The notes below the pieces were generated by a model. That model ran no database searches. It worked only from the letters and a program-made list of their open reading frames with translations, and was not told the origin of the DNA. Below are positions 26,985 through 35,697 of a stretch of DNA of 64,000 nucleotides, piece by piece. A program made the translations under genes and the position numbers. Positions within the stretch are counted from its first letter, which is position 1. Each line of letters opens with the position of its first letter. The stretch is from Acidobacteriaceae bacterium (lineage in GTDB: Bacteria; Acidobacteriota; Terriglobia; Terriglobales; Acidobacteriaceae): the NCBI GenBank assembly GCA_027449965.1, contig DAIDKP010000011.1, positions 124,001 to 188,000 of the forward strand, given 5' to 3'.

Positions 26985-27803
26985 ATGCAGAACTGGAAAC
27001 TGACGCTGGCCTATGATGGCACGGAGTATCGCGGCTGGCAGGTGCAGCCTGGATTACGGACAGTGCAAGGCGAGCTGCAGGAGGCGCTGGGACGGATCGT
27101 GGGCGAGAGGCCGCTGCCACAAGGCTCTGGCCGCACGGATGCCGGGGTGCATGCGCTGGGACAGGTGGCAAGTTTTGCGCTGGCCAGTCCGATTCCTGCC
27201 GACAATCTGAAGCGCGCGCTGAACCGGATTCTGCCCGCGTCGGTGCGTGTGCTGGCGGCTGAAGCGGTGGAGGAAGAGTTTCACGCGCGCCACTCGGCTC
27301 GCTCAAAGACCTATGAATACCGAATCTTTCGCGCGACTGACTGTTCGCCATTTCTGGCTCGCTATGTGCATGTCTGCCGCTGGCCGCTTGATGTGGCACG
27401 GATGGAAAGAGCCGCGCAGGCGATTGTGGGCGAGCACGATTTTCGCTCCTTTGCCGCGAGCGACCCTGAGCTGCGACAGCGTGAAGAAGACGGAAGTGAC
27501 GAAGTAGGCACGGCGGTGAGCACGGTGCGCTGCATTGAGACGAGCGAGTGGCAGGAGGCGGATCGTGAACTGCTGGTTTATCGCGTCTGCGGCAGCGGAT
27601 TTTTGCATCACATGGTGCGGAACCTGGTGGGAACGATGCTGGAGATTGGACGGGGACAGTTTGCCGCGGATGCGATGGCGAGGATTTTGCTGGCGCGCTC
27701 GCGTGCTGCGGCTGGCCCTACGGCTCCAGCCTGTGGGCTGTTTCTGCAAGCCGTGCACTATGACGCAACTGGCGGAACGAAGGAAACGGAGCCGACGCGA
27801 TGA
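26985..27803 (+). CDS. truA: tRNA pseudouridine(38-40) synthase
   Basis: Converts uridines 38-40 in the tRNA anticodon arm to pseudouridine. The 272-residue length is normal. The catalytic Asp is in GSGRTDAGVHALGQ near residue 53; YDGTEYRGWQVQP at the N-terminus and FLHHMVRNLVGTMLEIGRG near residue 210 are TruA signatures. GGGAAG lies upstream of the ATG. The last bases overlap the next gene's start. Confidence 0.96.
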   Translation: MQNWKLTLAYDGTEYRGWQVQPGLRTVQGELQEALGRIVGERPLPQGSGRTDAGVHALGQVASFALASPIPADNLKRALNRILPASVRVLAAEAVEEEFHARHSARSKTYEYRIFRATDCSPFLARYVHVCRWPLDVARMERAAQAIVGEHDFRSFAASDPELRQREEDGSDEVGTAVSTVRCIETSEWQEADRELLVYRVCGSGFLHHMVRNLVGTMLEIGRGQFAADAMARILLARSRAAAGPTAPACGLFLQAVHYDATGGTKETEPTR

Positions 27804-29080
27804 ATCGACGACCGCGAACGCGAAGTGGCACGAGTTCCGCTTTTGCGCGGGTTACGGCTTTGGCAGAAGAGCGTGCCGTGCATGAGGCGTTCCACTGGCT
27901 GCACCGCAACAATGCTCAACTGCTGCGCCAGCAGGCGGAACTGGTCGCGATTCCTGCGCCGCCGTTTGGGGAAGCCGCGCGTTCGGCTTGGATGGCGAAG
28001 CGTCTTGCCGCAATCGGGATGGAAGAGATCACGACGGATGCCGTGGGCAACGTGCTGGCGCGATTTCCTGCATCGCCAAAGACGGATGGCGCGGTGGTGC
28101 TGGTATCGGCGCACCTGGACACGGTGTTTCCCCTGGAAACGCCGCTGGAACCGGTGCTGCGCGAGGATCGGCTGGAAGCTCCGGGAGCGTGCGACAACGC
28201 GGCGGGCGTGATGGGAATGCTGGCTGTGGCAGAGGCCATGCGTGCTGCGGGCATTGAGCCGAAGGCAACGCTGTGGCTGGCAGGCAATGTGGGCGAGGAG
28301 GGTGAAGGCGATCTGCGTGGCATCCGCCACATCTATAGCCATGCGGCGTTTCGCGAGCGCGTGGTGTGCCACATTGTGCTGGATGGCGCGGGAGCTGAGT
28401 CGACGGTGACCCAGGCGCTGGGCAGCCGACGATTTCGGGTGAGCATCACCGGCCCGGGAGGACATAGTTTTGCCGACGCCGGCACGGTGAATCCGATTCT
28501 GGCGATGAGCGACGCGATGACGCGGCTGGCACAGACGGCGAAGACAGACGACGCGACCCGCACAACCTTGAATGTGGGCACGATCCACGGCGGGACAAGC
28601 GTGAACAGTATTCCGGAGTCTGCGACGGCTTCCATCGATTTTCGTTCGACAGAGGCGACGGAACTGGTGCGGCTGGAGGTGGCGCTGCATCGCGCGGTAG
28701 AAGACGCCGTGGAGTCAGCCAACGTTGCAGCGAAGATGCGGGCGCAGCGGCGACATGCTGAATTTGAGCCTTTGCGCATGGCGATTGAAAAGATTGGCGA
28801 CCGCCCGACGGGCAGCCTGCCACATTCATCTGCGCTGCTGGAGACGCTACGCGCTGTGGATCGACATCTGCACCTGCGCACGGACCTGAGGCTGGGATCG
28901 ACCGATGCAAACTGGCCGCTTGCGCTGGGAGTTCCTGCGCTTTCGATGGGCGCTGGCGGCGATGGCGGCGCGGCGCATACGCGCGCGGAGTGGTATAGCG
29001 GAGCAAATCGAACTCTGGGGCTGAAGCGTGTGCTGCTGCTGGTGCTGGCGATGCTGGAGCAGGCGGCAGCCGAAGAGTAG
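27800..29080 (+). CDS. M20-family metallopeptidase
   Basis: A 426-residue dizinc hydrolase of the M20/PepT-like group. Metal-binding and catalytic residues are visible in VLVSAHLDTVFP (His, Asp), GACDNAAGV (Asp) and AGNVGEEGEGDLRG (Glu pair), with a dimerisation domain near residues 210-330 (ITGPGGHSFADAG). Substrate unknown: small peptides or N-acyl amino acids. A first segment of about 30 residues is basic and not a clear signal peptide. The ATG overlaps the truA stop by 4 nt, so the two are translationally coupled. It is convergent with the ABC permease 5 nt away. Confidence 0.9.
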   Translation: MNRRPRTRSGTSSAFARVTALAEERAVHEAFHWLHRNNAQLLRQQAELVAIPAPPFGEAARSAWMAKRLAAIGMEEITTDAVGNVLARFPASPKTDGAVVLVSAHLDTVFPLETPLEPVLREDRLEAPGACDNAAGVMGMLAVAEAMRAAGIEPKATLWLAGNVGEEGEGDLRGIRHIYSHAAFRERVVCHIVLDGAGAESTVTQALGSRRFRVSITGPGGHSFADAGTVNPILAMSDAMTRLAQTAKTDDATRTTLNVGTIHGGTSVNSIPESATASIDFRSTEATELVRLEVALHRAVEDAVESANVAAKMRAQRRHAEFEPLRMAIEKIGDRPTGSLPHSSALLETLRAVDRHLHLRTDLRLGSTDANWPLALGVPALSMGAGGDGGAAHTRAEWYSGANRTLGLKRVLLLVLAMLEQAAAEE

Positions 29081-29085
29081 CCTGC

Positions 29086-30024
29086 TCAGCCGCGCATGCG
29101 CGGGTCCATCCAGCGGTAGGCGATATCGGTGAGCAGATTGACGGCGACGTAGCTGAGGCCGATGCACAGCAGCGAACCCTGGACCAGCGCATAATCTCGG
29201 GCAGAGATCGCGGCCACCACCAGTCGACCGAGACCCGGCCAACTGAAGATCGTCTCGGTGACGATGGCTCCGGCGAGCAGCGCGCCAAATTGCAAACCCA
29301 GAACTGTGACTACCGGAACCAGTGCGTTGCGCAGCGCGTGGCCATAGACGACGCGACGCTCGCTCAGGCCCTTGGCGCGCGCGGTACGGACGTAATCCTG
29401 ATTCAATTCTTCAAGCATGGAGGAGCGGACGACGCGCGTGAGAATGGCTGCCAGCGACGCGCCCATACCAACGGATGGCAGGATAAGGAAGGGCCAGTTC
29501 TCTGGACGCCACAAACTGCCGTCCCCTGCGCCCGAGACCGGCAACCAGCCGAGATGAATGGAAAAGAGAAGAATGAGTAAAGGCGCGAGAGCAAAGGCTG
29601 GAACGGAGAGTCCGCTGAGACTGACGAGTCCGATGATTTGATCGGCCAGACCACCGCGGCGCACAGCCGCCAGCACTCCGGCGGGGACGGCGAGCAAGAT
29701 GGCGACGACGAGCGCGCAGAAGGTGAGCGCGAGCGTGTACGGGTAGCGCGTGAAAATGAGATGGAGCACGGAATCATGCAGACGCATGGACTGGCCAAGA
29801 TTGCCGTGCAGCACGTTGCGCCAGTAGAGGAGGTACTGCGACCAGAGCGGCTGATCGAGGCCATAGAGGTGGCGCAGACGCGCCAGATCGGCAGCCGTGG
29901 CGCTGTCTCCAAGCATCTGCTGCACTGGATCACCGGGAACCAGATGAATGAGCAGAAACACGATAGAGACAACCAGCCAGACCACCGGTAACGCGCTGAG
30001 CAATCGAGTGAGGATGGATTTCAT
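29086..30024 (-). CDS. ABC transporter permease, DppB/OppB family
   Basis: Inner-membrane permease for peptides or nickel, 312 residues with six predicted helices. The N-terminal helix is followed by HLVPGDPVQQMLG, the family's conserved first-loop segment, and the EAA loop is RTARAKGLSERRVVYGHALRNALVPV near residues 200-225. The true start is MKSILTRLL; residues in the longer open frame upstream are not membrane-protein-like. Unusually, no binding protein, second permease or ATPase gene is adjacent: the downstream neighbour is convergent and the upstream one divergent. Confidence 0.9.
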   Translation of the reverse strand: MKSILTRLLSALPVVWLVVSIVFLLIHLVPGDPVQQMLGDSATAADLARLRHLYGLDQPLWSQYLLYWRNVLHGNLGQSMRLHDSVLHLIFTRYPYTLALTFCALVVAILLAVPAGVLAAVRRGGLADQIIGLVSLSGLSVPAFALAPLLILLFSIHLGWLPVSGAGDGSLWRPENWPFLILPSVGMGASLAAILTRVVRSSMLEELNQDYVRTARAKGLSERRVVYGHALRNALVPVVTVLGLQFGALLAGAIVTETIFSWPGLGRLVVAAISARDYALVQGSLLCIGLSYVAVNLLTDIAYRWMDPRMRG

Positions 30025-30153
30025 CGCTGGATTCACGATACACATGGAGCGACACGGCTTGCCAGAATTTCTGGGGCAGACGGCACAACTTTGCAGGTGC
30101 TCCCGTGTCTGCATGGGACAGATGGTTGCAATGAAAAGCAGGAGACATATCCG

Positions 30154-30702
30154 ATGAAATATACCTTTGCTGTTGCCTTGCTCTCTGTCGCCATGATGGC
30201 GAATCTGTCGGCTCAGACCGTGGCCACGCCGCCGAACTATGACCTGTCCAAAGATGGTCCGATTCCGGCGGAGCTTGCGCATCCGGGAAGCATCTTTATT
30301 GCCAATGGAAGCTCTGATATTGCACGGTTTTCCTACACCTTTACGGGCGACTCCTCACGAGCGTATACGGAGTTTTACAAGGCGCTTCAGACAACCGGGA
30401 AATATCAGCTTGTGGGGCAGCCCGATCAAGCGGACCTGGTATTGGAAGTGAAAACATCGAGCCGCTCCATCTTCGGTTACAGCGGCGGCGACAACTCCGC
30501 AAGCCAGCCTTGTCTGCGGCTTACGGTGGTGGATCGGCGAACCAACATACCCATATGGTCGATGATTCAACCCATCGATTTCGCTTTCTTCCACAAGAAT
30601 CGAGACAAGGCGTTCGAGCGTGCCATGCGGCGCATCGTCACAGAGTTCGAAGCCTTCAGCAATGTCGCGTCCAAGACCACGCCAGATCCGGCAAAGTCCT
30701 GA
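30154..30702 (+). CDS. Exported protein of unknown function
   Basis: A 182-residue protein starting at an ATG with AGGAGA upstream. An N-terminal signal peptide (MKYTFAVALLSVAMMANLSAQ) predicts export. The mature part alternates short beta-like segments (FSYTFTG, LVLEVKTSS, LRLTVVDRRTNIPIWS) and ends in a charged helix; the pattern resembles small periplasmic or lipoprotein-like proteins with a DUF4136/TolB-like look, but I do not recognise a family with certainty. It is convergent with the cytochrome operon, separated by a bidirectional terminator hairpin. Confidence 0.7.
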   Translation: MKYTFAVALLSVAMMANLSAQTVATPPNYDLSKDGPIPAELAHPGSIFIANGSSDIARFSYTFTGDSSRAYTEFYKALQTTGKYQLVGQPDQADLVLEVKTSSRSIFGYSGGDNSASQPCLRLTVVDRRTNIPIWSMIQPIDFAFFHKNRDKAFERAMRRIVTEFEAFSNVASKTTPDPAKS

Positions 30703-30720
30703 CTTCGTTCCTCAAAGCGA

Positions 30721-30750
30721 CTGGCGGAAGAGCGTACACTCTTCCGCCAG
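30721..30750. terminator. Bidirectional terminator hairpin
   Basis: CTGGCGGAAGAG (30721-30732) and CTCTTCCGCCAG (30739-30750) form a perfect 12-bp stem with the 6-nt loop CGTACA, 18 nt after the stop of the exported-protein gene and 40 nt beyond the stop of the convergent cytochrome b-c gene. T-runs are absent, so the efficiency is uncertain. Confidence 0.7.
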
Positions 30751-30790
30751 CGGAGTTACCCATAGACAAGCGATGCCCGATGATTCTGCT

Positions 30791-33469
30791 CTATTGCGCT
30801 CCATCGCTGGGTGGCATGGAGCGAATGTAGGTGACCAGGGCACGCATGTCAGGTGGATTCATGTTGGTCAACGGCATGCCTCCCTGCTGCATACGGGTTG
30901 TGTGGTGGCGCAGCAGGCTTTCGAGGCTGTCTGCAGGTAGCAGAGATGCCGTGCCTGCAAGCGGTGGTGCCGCGACGGTGCCGTGAAGGCCGTCGACGCC
31001 ATGGCAGGTCTGGCAGCGATTCGCCTGGAAGATTTTCCTGCCTTGCAGTGCCAGAGGCGAGAGTTGAGAGACCTGCCACCTGGGCGCGGCAGCCGGCGCG
31101 CTGCTGGCGGCTGTTGCGCTTGAGATCGTCTGCCTCGATGTTGTCGAAGCAGCGGTAGAAGCGCTTGCAGGTCCGCTTTGCGATGCCAGGGAATGCGTGA
31201 CTGGCTTCAGGCTGCGCACATAGTCGACAAGTTGGTTGAATTGAGCATCGGGCAGCGTAATTTGCGGCATACCCGCTGCGCGCATCTTGGGCGTCATGTG
31301 GTGGAGCAGATAGGGCAGCTTGTCGCCGGGGAACTTTGCACCGACGCCAATGAGCGATGGTGCAAAGCGAGTGCCCTGTCCGCCGGAACCATGGCAGGCG
31401 ACACAACCGAGATTCTGGAAGTACTCACGGCCTGGCATCGCGGGTTCGCTGCTGGTGCTTACCGGCATGGCCTGCGGTGTGGGCGTGGGTGCGATAGCGC
31501 CTGCCGCGGCTGGCCCCATATCGGGGTAGCGCACACTTGACTGCTCTGTTACAGACTGTGATGGAGACGGGGATGCAGACTGTGCGATTTGCCCGGGCGA
31601 TGGAGCCTTCAACGAACGAAGGTAGGCCACAAGCTGCTGCAACTGCTCCGGACTGCCGAAGAAAGGCGGCATACCGCCTTTGGTCATCTTGGCGTTTGGA
31701 TGCTGAACGAGGGCCATCAACTGCGCGTCGGAGAGCGTGGCCACCAACGGCGCAAGTGCCGGAGCGCGACCGCCTGCCCCAGCCGCACCGTGACAGCCGA
31801 TGCAGCCGTGCTCCAGATAAACCTGCGCCCCGGCAAGAGCTGCAGCCGAGGGTGCGGGTGCTCCGGGAGCCAAGGGTGAGCTGGACATTGCGCCCGAAGA
31901 GTCGCCGGAGTTCGGCTGTCCATGCTCCGCCGCAGTGGAGATGGGAGCCGGATTGCCAAACGAGGCCTGCACATTGGCAGCGGGAGTTCCGATGACAGCA
32001 AGATAGGCCAGAAGCGCCTTCATCTGATCTGGCGCAATATCGACTGCGGGCATCTTGCCTGCCAGCATCTGCGCATTCGGATGGTGAAGAAGATCGATCA
32101 ACTGAGCTTCTGGAAATTTGGTGGTGATGCCAGTGAGATTGGGTCCGACAACGCCGCCGAGACCCACGTCGCCGTGACAGCCGGAACAGCCATGCTCCTG
32201 GAAGATGCCGCGTCCCTGCGCTACCAGCGGACTGACAGGCCCGGTGGGCAACGCAGACGGACCTGTGCCGCCGGGCGATTCAATATATGGCTCAAATGGC
32301 GCGGCCGTATAGGCTTTTTCCTGTTGCTCCTGAAGCTTGATCTGGGCCGCGGTCGTGGGATCATTGCGATCATCCATCTCGCTGCGCATACCCAGATAAA
32401 CGATGCCGACCATGACGATGGCGACGGCGAGGACGGGGATGGGCCTTCGCCATGGACGACGCTCGAAGCCTCGGTCAAGAAATGGAAGCAGGAAGAAACC
32501 TGCTGCAAGAAGGCCCGGAATCACGACGACGGCAAAGACGACTTTGGGACCCTCCCAGAACTTGAGCCACTCAAACATGGGAAGGTAGTACCACTCGGGT
32601 CGAGGCAGGAAGTGCGTGTCCGCGGGATTGGCGATGGGGCCGAGGCCAACAGGATGGAAGTATGCCAGAAAACCGAGGCCCGCCATGAGCAGCAGCGAAA
32701 AGGCCATGTCCATGATGACCTGTTTCGGATAAAAGTATTCGGCTGGCATCTTTGGCTCAACCGGATCTTCGTTCATGGGGCCAGCTGCGCCGGCTTTGCG
32801 AAAGAGAAAGATGTGCGCCGCAATGAATCCGAAGATCATCGCCGGGATGAGAAAGACATGCGCAACGTAAAAACGCGAAAGCGTGAGAGTGCCGATGGTG
32901 TCGCCGCCGCGCAGCAAGCGGGTGAGCCAGTTGCCGATGATCGGAACTTCGCCAACGATGTTCGTTCCCACCGCGGTGGCGAAGTAGGCTTTCTGATCCC
33001 AGGGCAACAGATAGCCAGTGAATCCCATGCCCAGAACAAAGAGCGAGAGCGTGGCACCGGAGATCCAGAGCAGTTCGCGGCGGCCTTTGTAAGAACCGTA
33101 GAGAAATGTCTGGAGGAAGTGCAGGACGAGCACGATAATCATCGCGCTCGAGCCGTAATAGTGCAGGCTGCGGAGAAACGCGCCGGCGGCGACCTGCTTG
33201 GTGATGTAGGCGACGCTGGTGTGGGCAGTCTCTGCCGAAGGCACGTAGTACAGTGCCAGACAGATGCCGGTAATGATCTGCGAGATAAAGATGAAAAGCA
33301 GACCAGAACCGAAGACGTAGGCAAGACGCGCGCCACCGGGTACAGGCTCATTGAGCGACTCTTTCATGAGCTTGTCGATGTCGGCTCTGCGGTCGAGCCA
33401 GCGGAAGAGTTTTCCGTGTGCAGAGTCGGAAGGCTTTACCGGATTTTCAGTTTTCTTATCGTTTTCCAA
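30791..33469 (-). CDS. Cytochrome b (bc1/b6f type) fused to four cytochrome c domains
   Basis: An 892-residue membrane electron-transfer protein. Residues about 1-385 are a full-length cytochrome b with paired haem-ligand histidines: SLHYYGSSAMIIVLVLH (13 residues between) and VAHVFLIPAMIFGFIAAH (14 between, as in cytochrome b6), then the quinol-site PEWY. The C-terminal 500 residues contain four CxxCH haem-c sites near 427, 555, 688 and 818, each followed by a GMP-type Met ligand, joined by Pro/Ala/Ser-rich linkers. Quinol-oxidising cytochrome b normally has no attached c domains, or one. Start is TTG with GGAGAGG upstream. It is the third gene of an operon with the Rieske protein 17 nt before it. 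Confidence 0.93.
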   Translation of the reverse strand: MENDKKTENPVKPSDSAHGKLFRWLDRRADIDKLMKESLNEPVPGGARLAYVFGSGLLFIFISQIITGICLALYYVPSAETAHTSVAYITKQVAAGAFLRSLHYYGSSAMIIVLVLHFLQTFLYGSYKGRRELLWISGATLSLFVLGMGFTGYLLPWDQKAYFATAVGTNIVGEVPIIGNWLTRLLRGGDTIGTLTLSRFYVAHVFLIPAMIFGFIAAHIFLFRKAGAAGPMNEDPVEPKMPAEYFYPKQVIMDMAFSLLLMAGLGFLAYFHPVGLGPIANPADTHFLPRPEWYYLPMFEWLKFWEGPKVVFAVVVIPGLLAAGFFLLPFLDRGFERRPWRRPIPVLAVAIVMVGIVYLGMRSEMDDRNDPTTAAQIKLQEQQEKAYTAAPFEPYIESPGGTGPSALPTGPVSPLVAQGRGIFQEHGCSGCHGDVGLGGVVGPNLTGITTKFPEAQLIDLLHHPNAQMLAGKMPAVDIAPDQMKALLAYLAVIGTPAANVQASFGNPAPISTAAEHGQPNSGDSSGAMSSSPLAPGAPAPSAAALAGAQVYLEHGCIGCHGAAGAGGRAPALAPLVATLSDAQLMALVQHPNAKMTKGGMPPFFGSPEQLQQLVAYLRSLKAPSPGQIAQSASPSPSQSVTEQSSVRYPDMGPAAAGAIAPTPTPQAMPVSTSSEPAMPGREYFQNLGCVACHGSGGQGTRFAPSLIGVGAKFPGDKLPYLLHHMTPKMRAAGMPQITLPDAQFNQLVDYVRSLKPVTHSLASQSGPASASTAASTTSRQTISSATAASSAPAAAPRWQVSQLSPLALQGRKIFQANRCQTCHGVDGLHGTVAAPPLAGTASLLPADSLESLLRHHTTRMQQGGMPLTNMNPPDMRALVTYIRSMPPSDGAQ

Positions 33470-33486
33470 GAGTCACCTCTCCACGG

Positions 33487-34044
33487 TCAGCTCAGCTGTT
33501 CTTTGTTGGGCACATTGGAACGGAAGTACTCAAAGTGCACCTGAAGTTTTCCGTTGTTTACACGAGAAGGCAGTTCGTCCATGCTTCGTGGCGGCGGACC
33601 GTAGACGTGCGTTCCGTTGGCTTGGAACCGACCACCGTGACAAGGACAGACAAACTCATCCTGTCCCTGCTGCCAGGAGACGCTACAACCCAGATGAGGA
33701 CAGATAGCGGAGAGCACACGCAGATCTCCATTCTCCGCGCGATGCACATACACCGATTGCGAACTAACGACTTCACGCCAGCCATCCCGCTGCACAAAGG
33801 TTATGGTCTTGCGGATGGGCGCCTGGGCGGTAGCAAAGTCACTGACGGCGCCGACCTCAGACCAACCGGCGCCTGATGCTTTTGCGTAGAGAGGATAGAG
33901 CACGTATCGGAGCACCGGAACCGCCAGTACCGCTCCCATTGCGGCGGAACCAATGGCCATCAGAGCACCCATAAACGAGCGCCGATTTATGACAATCACA
34001 TCTCCTGCGGAAGATGAAGTGGAAAGATTGGCATTCTGCTGCAT
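33487..34044 (-). CDS. Rieske 2Fe-2S protein of a bc-type complex
   Basis: A 185-residue iron-sulfur subunit. A twin-arginine-like RRSFMGALM plus hydrophobic helix near residues 18-45 anchors it in the membrane. The cluster ligands are in CPHLGCS and CPCHGGRF near residues 118-140, with the two His ligands conserved; the second motif has the usual Pro-rich loop (YGPPPRSMDELP). It shuttles electrons from quinol bound by cytochrome b. AGGAGG just upstream favours the ATG at 34044 over the one seven codons before. It sits between the outer-membrane protein and the cytochrome b-c gene. Confidence 0.94.
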   Translation of the reverse strand: MQQNANLSTSSSAGDVIVINRRSFMGALMAIGSAAMGAVLAVPVLRYVLYPLYAKASGAGWSEVGAVSDFATAQAPIRKTITFVQRDGWREVVSSQSVYVHRAENGDLRVLSAICPHLGCSVSWQQGQDEFVCPCHGGRFQANGTHVYGPPPRSMDELPSRVNNGKLQVHFEYFRSNVPNKEQLS

Positions 34045-34070
34045 AGGACCTCCTGGATGAAGCATTGAAC

Positions 34071-35390
34071 TCAGAAATTGAGCCAGAGAGCCACATAAAC
34101 CGTGTTGTTATCGGAAGCATTCCGATTGGCTCCGTCGTAGTTTGTGCTGGCTCCGTTGAATTTGGTGTAACCGGTGTAGGCGACCGTAAGATCGATGTTC
34201 TGGACGGGCCAGTATCCAAACTGAGCGATGTAACCGGCGGTATCAGGATTGCCGTTATTACTGCCGGTGACGGCTGCCGGCGCGTAAAGCAAAGCATCGG
34301 AGTTACCGGTGGTCTGGAAGAGCGCTCCGGTGAGGGAATAACGATTGCGCCAGTGGAAGGTGCTGTCGAGTTTCAACTGATTCAGGTGATTGTCAGCCGT
34401 GGTTGCTCCGCCTGAAGCAAAGGCGGCATTCAACGTGGAGCTCTCATGCGTCCAGCTTCCGTGCGCGTCGAGCAGATTGGGGCCGAACGGGCGCTCGTAC
34501 TGAAAGTCAAAGGATGGATCAATATAGTTGTCGGAAGGTCCGGAGATGGCATTGGGGAATGACTTGAGGTACATGCCATAGCTACCTACCTCGAGATAGT
34601 TATTGCCAAAGTTCTGCTGCCAGGCAAGACGCCAGTACGGAGCTACGCCGCTGATGTTATAGCTTTGACCCACTCCCGTTACAGGGGTAGCTGCGCCTGC
34701 ATGTTCAGAGCGATAGATGGACACGTCACCGTAGAGGTGATCGTTCCACATGCCAAAGCCACCAACGCCGGCAACGTCCTGCCCCAGGTTTTGAATGACG
34801 GGCGAGGCAAGCGAACCGACACCAGAGCTGGTGGAGATCCAGGGGAATCCCCAGACGGGCGTGCTGTTCCAGATATCTTCAACGCCCGGATTATTGTTTG
34901 CCGTGATGCCGTATTGCCAATCCTTGCCCGCAAGCTTGCCCTGATTGGCGTAACGAAGATCGGTGTTGTCCATGCCGAAGTGATCGTCGGCATGCGTATA
35001 GGTAATCTGAGCCAGACCGCCGAAGTGCGAGGCAAATGCACCAGCAAGAAAGAGGCTGAGTTGCTGCGGGAATCCGGCGGAGTTGTTTTGCGTGGCCGGC
35101 TGGGTGGACTGGATGGAGGTGTTGGAAATCTGAATCATGGCCGACAACGGAATGTACTTGGAAAGGAGAAGATCGCGCGTGTTACCAATCTTGTCCTTAG
35201 CGGTCATGTCTGTAAGGACGTAGCCGTTGAGCTTGAACTTGCGTCCGAAGGGTGTCAGCTCAGGCGGATTCGAGTGACATACGTTACAGGAAAGTCCAGT
35301 CTGGCGAGCAAAGCTGGGAACAGCCTGAGCATAGGGCAGTGCAGAAAACAACGCAGCCAGTACGATCCATTTTTTGAGTGACCCGATCAT
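34071..35390 (-). CDS. Outer-membrane monohaem cytochrome-porin (Cyc2-like architecture)
   Basis: A 439-residue protein. A signal peptide ends after AQA near residue 23; the mature N-terminus then has PSFARQTGLSCNVCHSNPPELTPFGRKFK, with one CxxCH haem-c site. The rest is rich in Asn/Gly/aromatics, alternates beta strands and ends in the aromatic residue F of an outer-membrane barrel. A haem-c plug joined to a barrel is the layout of Cyc2, the outer-membrane Fe(II) oxidase of iron-oxidising bacteria; that similarity is my inference from architecture. First gene of an operon with Rieske and cytochrome b-c genes, ATG 35390 with GGAG upstream. Confidence 0.8.
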   Translation of the reverse strand: MIGSLKKWIVLAALFSALPYAQAVPSFARQTGLSCNVCHSNPPELTPFGRKFKLNGYVLTDMTAKDKIGNTRDLLLSKYIPLSAMIQISNTSIQSTQPATQNNSAGFPQQLSLFLAGAFASHFGGLAQITYTHADDHFGMDNTDLRYANQGKLAGKDWQYGITANNNPGVEDIWNSTPVWGFPWISTSSGVGSLASPVIQNLGQDVAGVGGFGMWNDHLYGDVSIYRSEHAGAATPVTGVGQSYNISGVAPYWRLAWQQNFGNNYLEVGSYGMYLKSFPNAISGPSDNYIDPSFDFQYERPFGPNLLDAHGSWTHESSTLNAAFASGGATTADNHLNQLKLDSTFHWRNRYSLTGALFQTTGNSDALLYAPAAVTGSNNGNPDTAGYIAQFGYWPVQNIDLTVAYTGYTKFNGASTNYDGANRNASDNNTVYVALWLNF

Positions 35391-35697
35391 CACAAACTCC
35401 GTATCCGCGCGGCTTCTCGCGCCTTGGTTAGCCTTACTATTTTAACCTCGACCTCATTGATCATGGAGTGCGAATCATTCTTCGCAGGGCGCAGGCCATC
35501 AACCCAATCTGCTGAGCTGACCTCCAATCATCTTTCTCAATGTACACAAGTTCTGATTGAAGTGTTTGTGATCACAGTCACAGTTCATCTGATCGTAATC
35601 TTGGGGATTCAAAGGCTGCATCACTTATGCCAAGCAAGCATTCTGTACGGGTTGATACACTCTGGTCGAGCACTGGGGTTGGAAGGGAGCTTACAGG
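35391..35697. other. 307-nt divergent regulatory region upstream of the cytochrome operon
   Basis: Promoters for the leftward cytochrome operon and the rightward oxidoreductase gene must lie here. A TAAAAT on the minus strand (about 35440) is a possible -10 box, without a good -35. The perfect 10-bp palindrome TGTGATCACA lies at 35567-35576 and is a candidate binding site for a CRP/FNR-type regulator half-pair. Confidence 0.4.
35567..35576. promoter_or_regulatory. Palindrome TGTGATCACA, candidate operator
   Basis: Perfect 10-bp palindrome 177 nt upstream of the cytochrome operon start and 121 nt upstream of the oxidoreductase gene. It resembles the two half sites of a CRP-type box without the normal 6-bp spacer, so assignment to a regulator is speculative. 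Confidence 0.3.
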
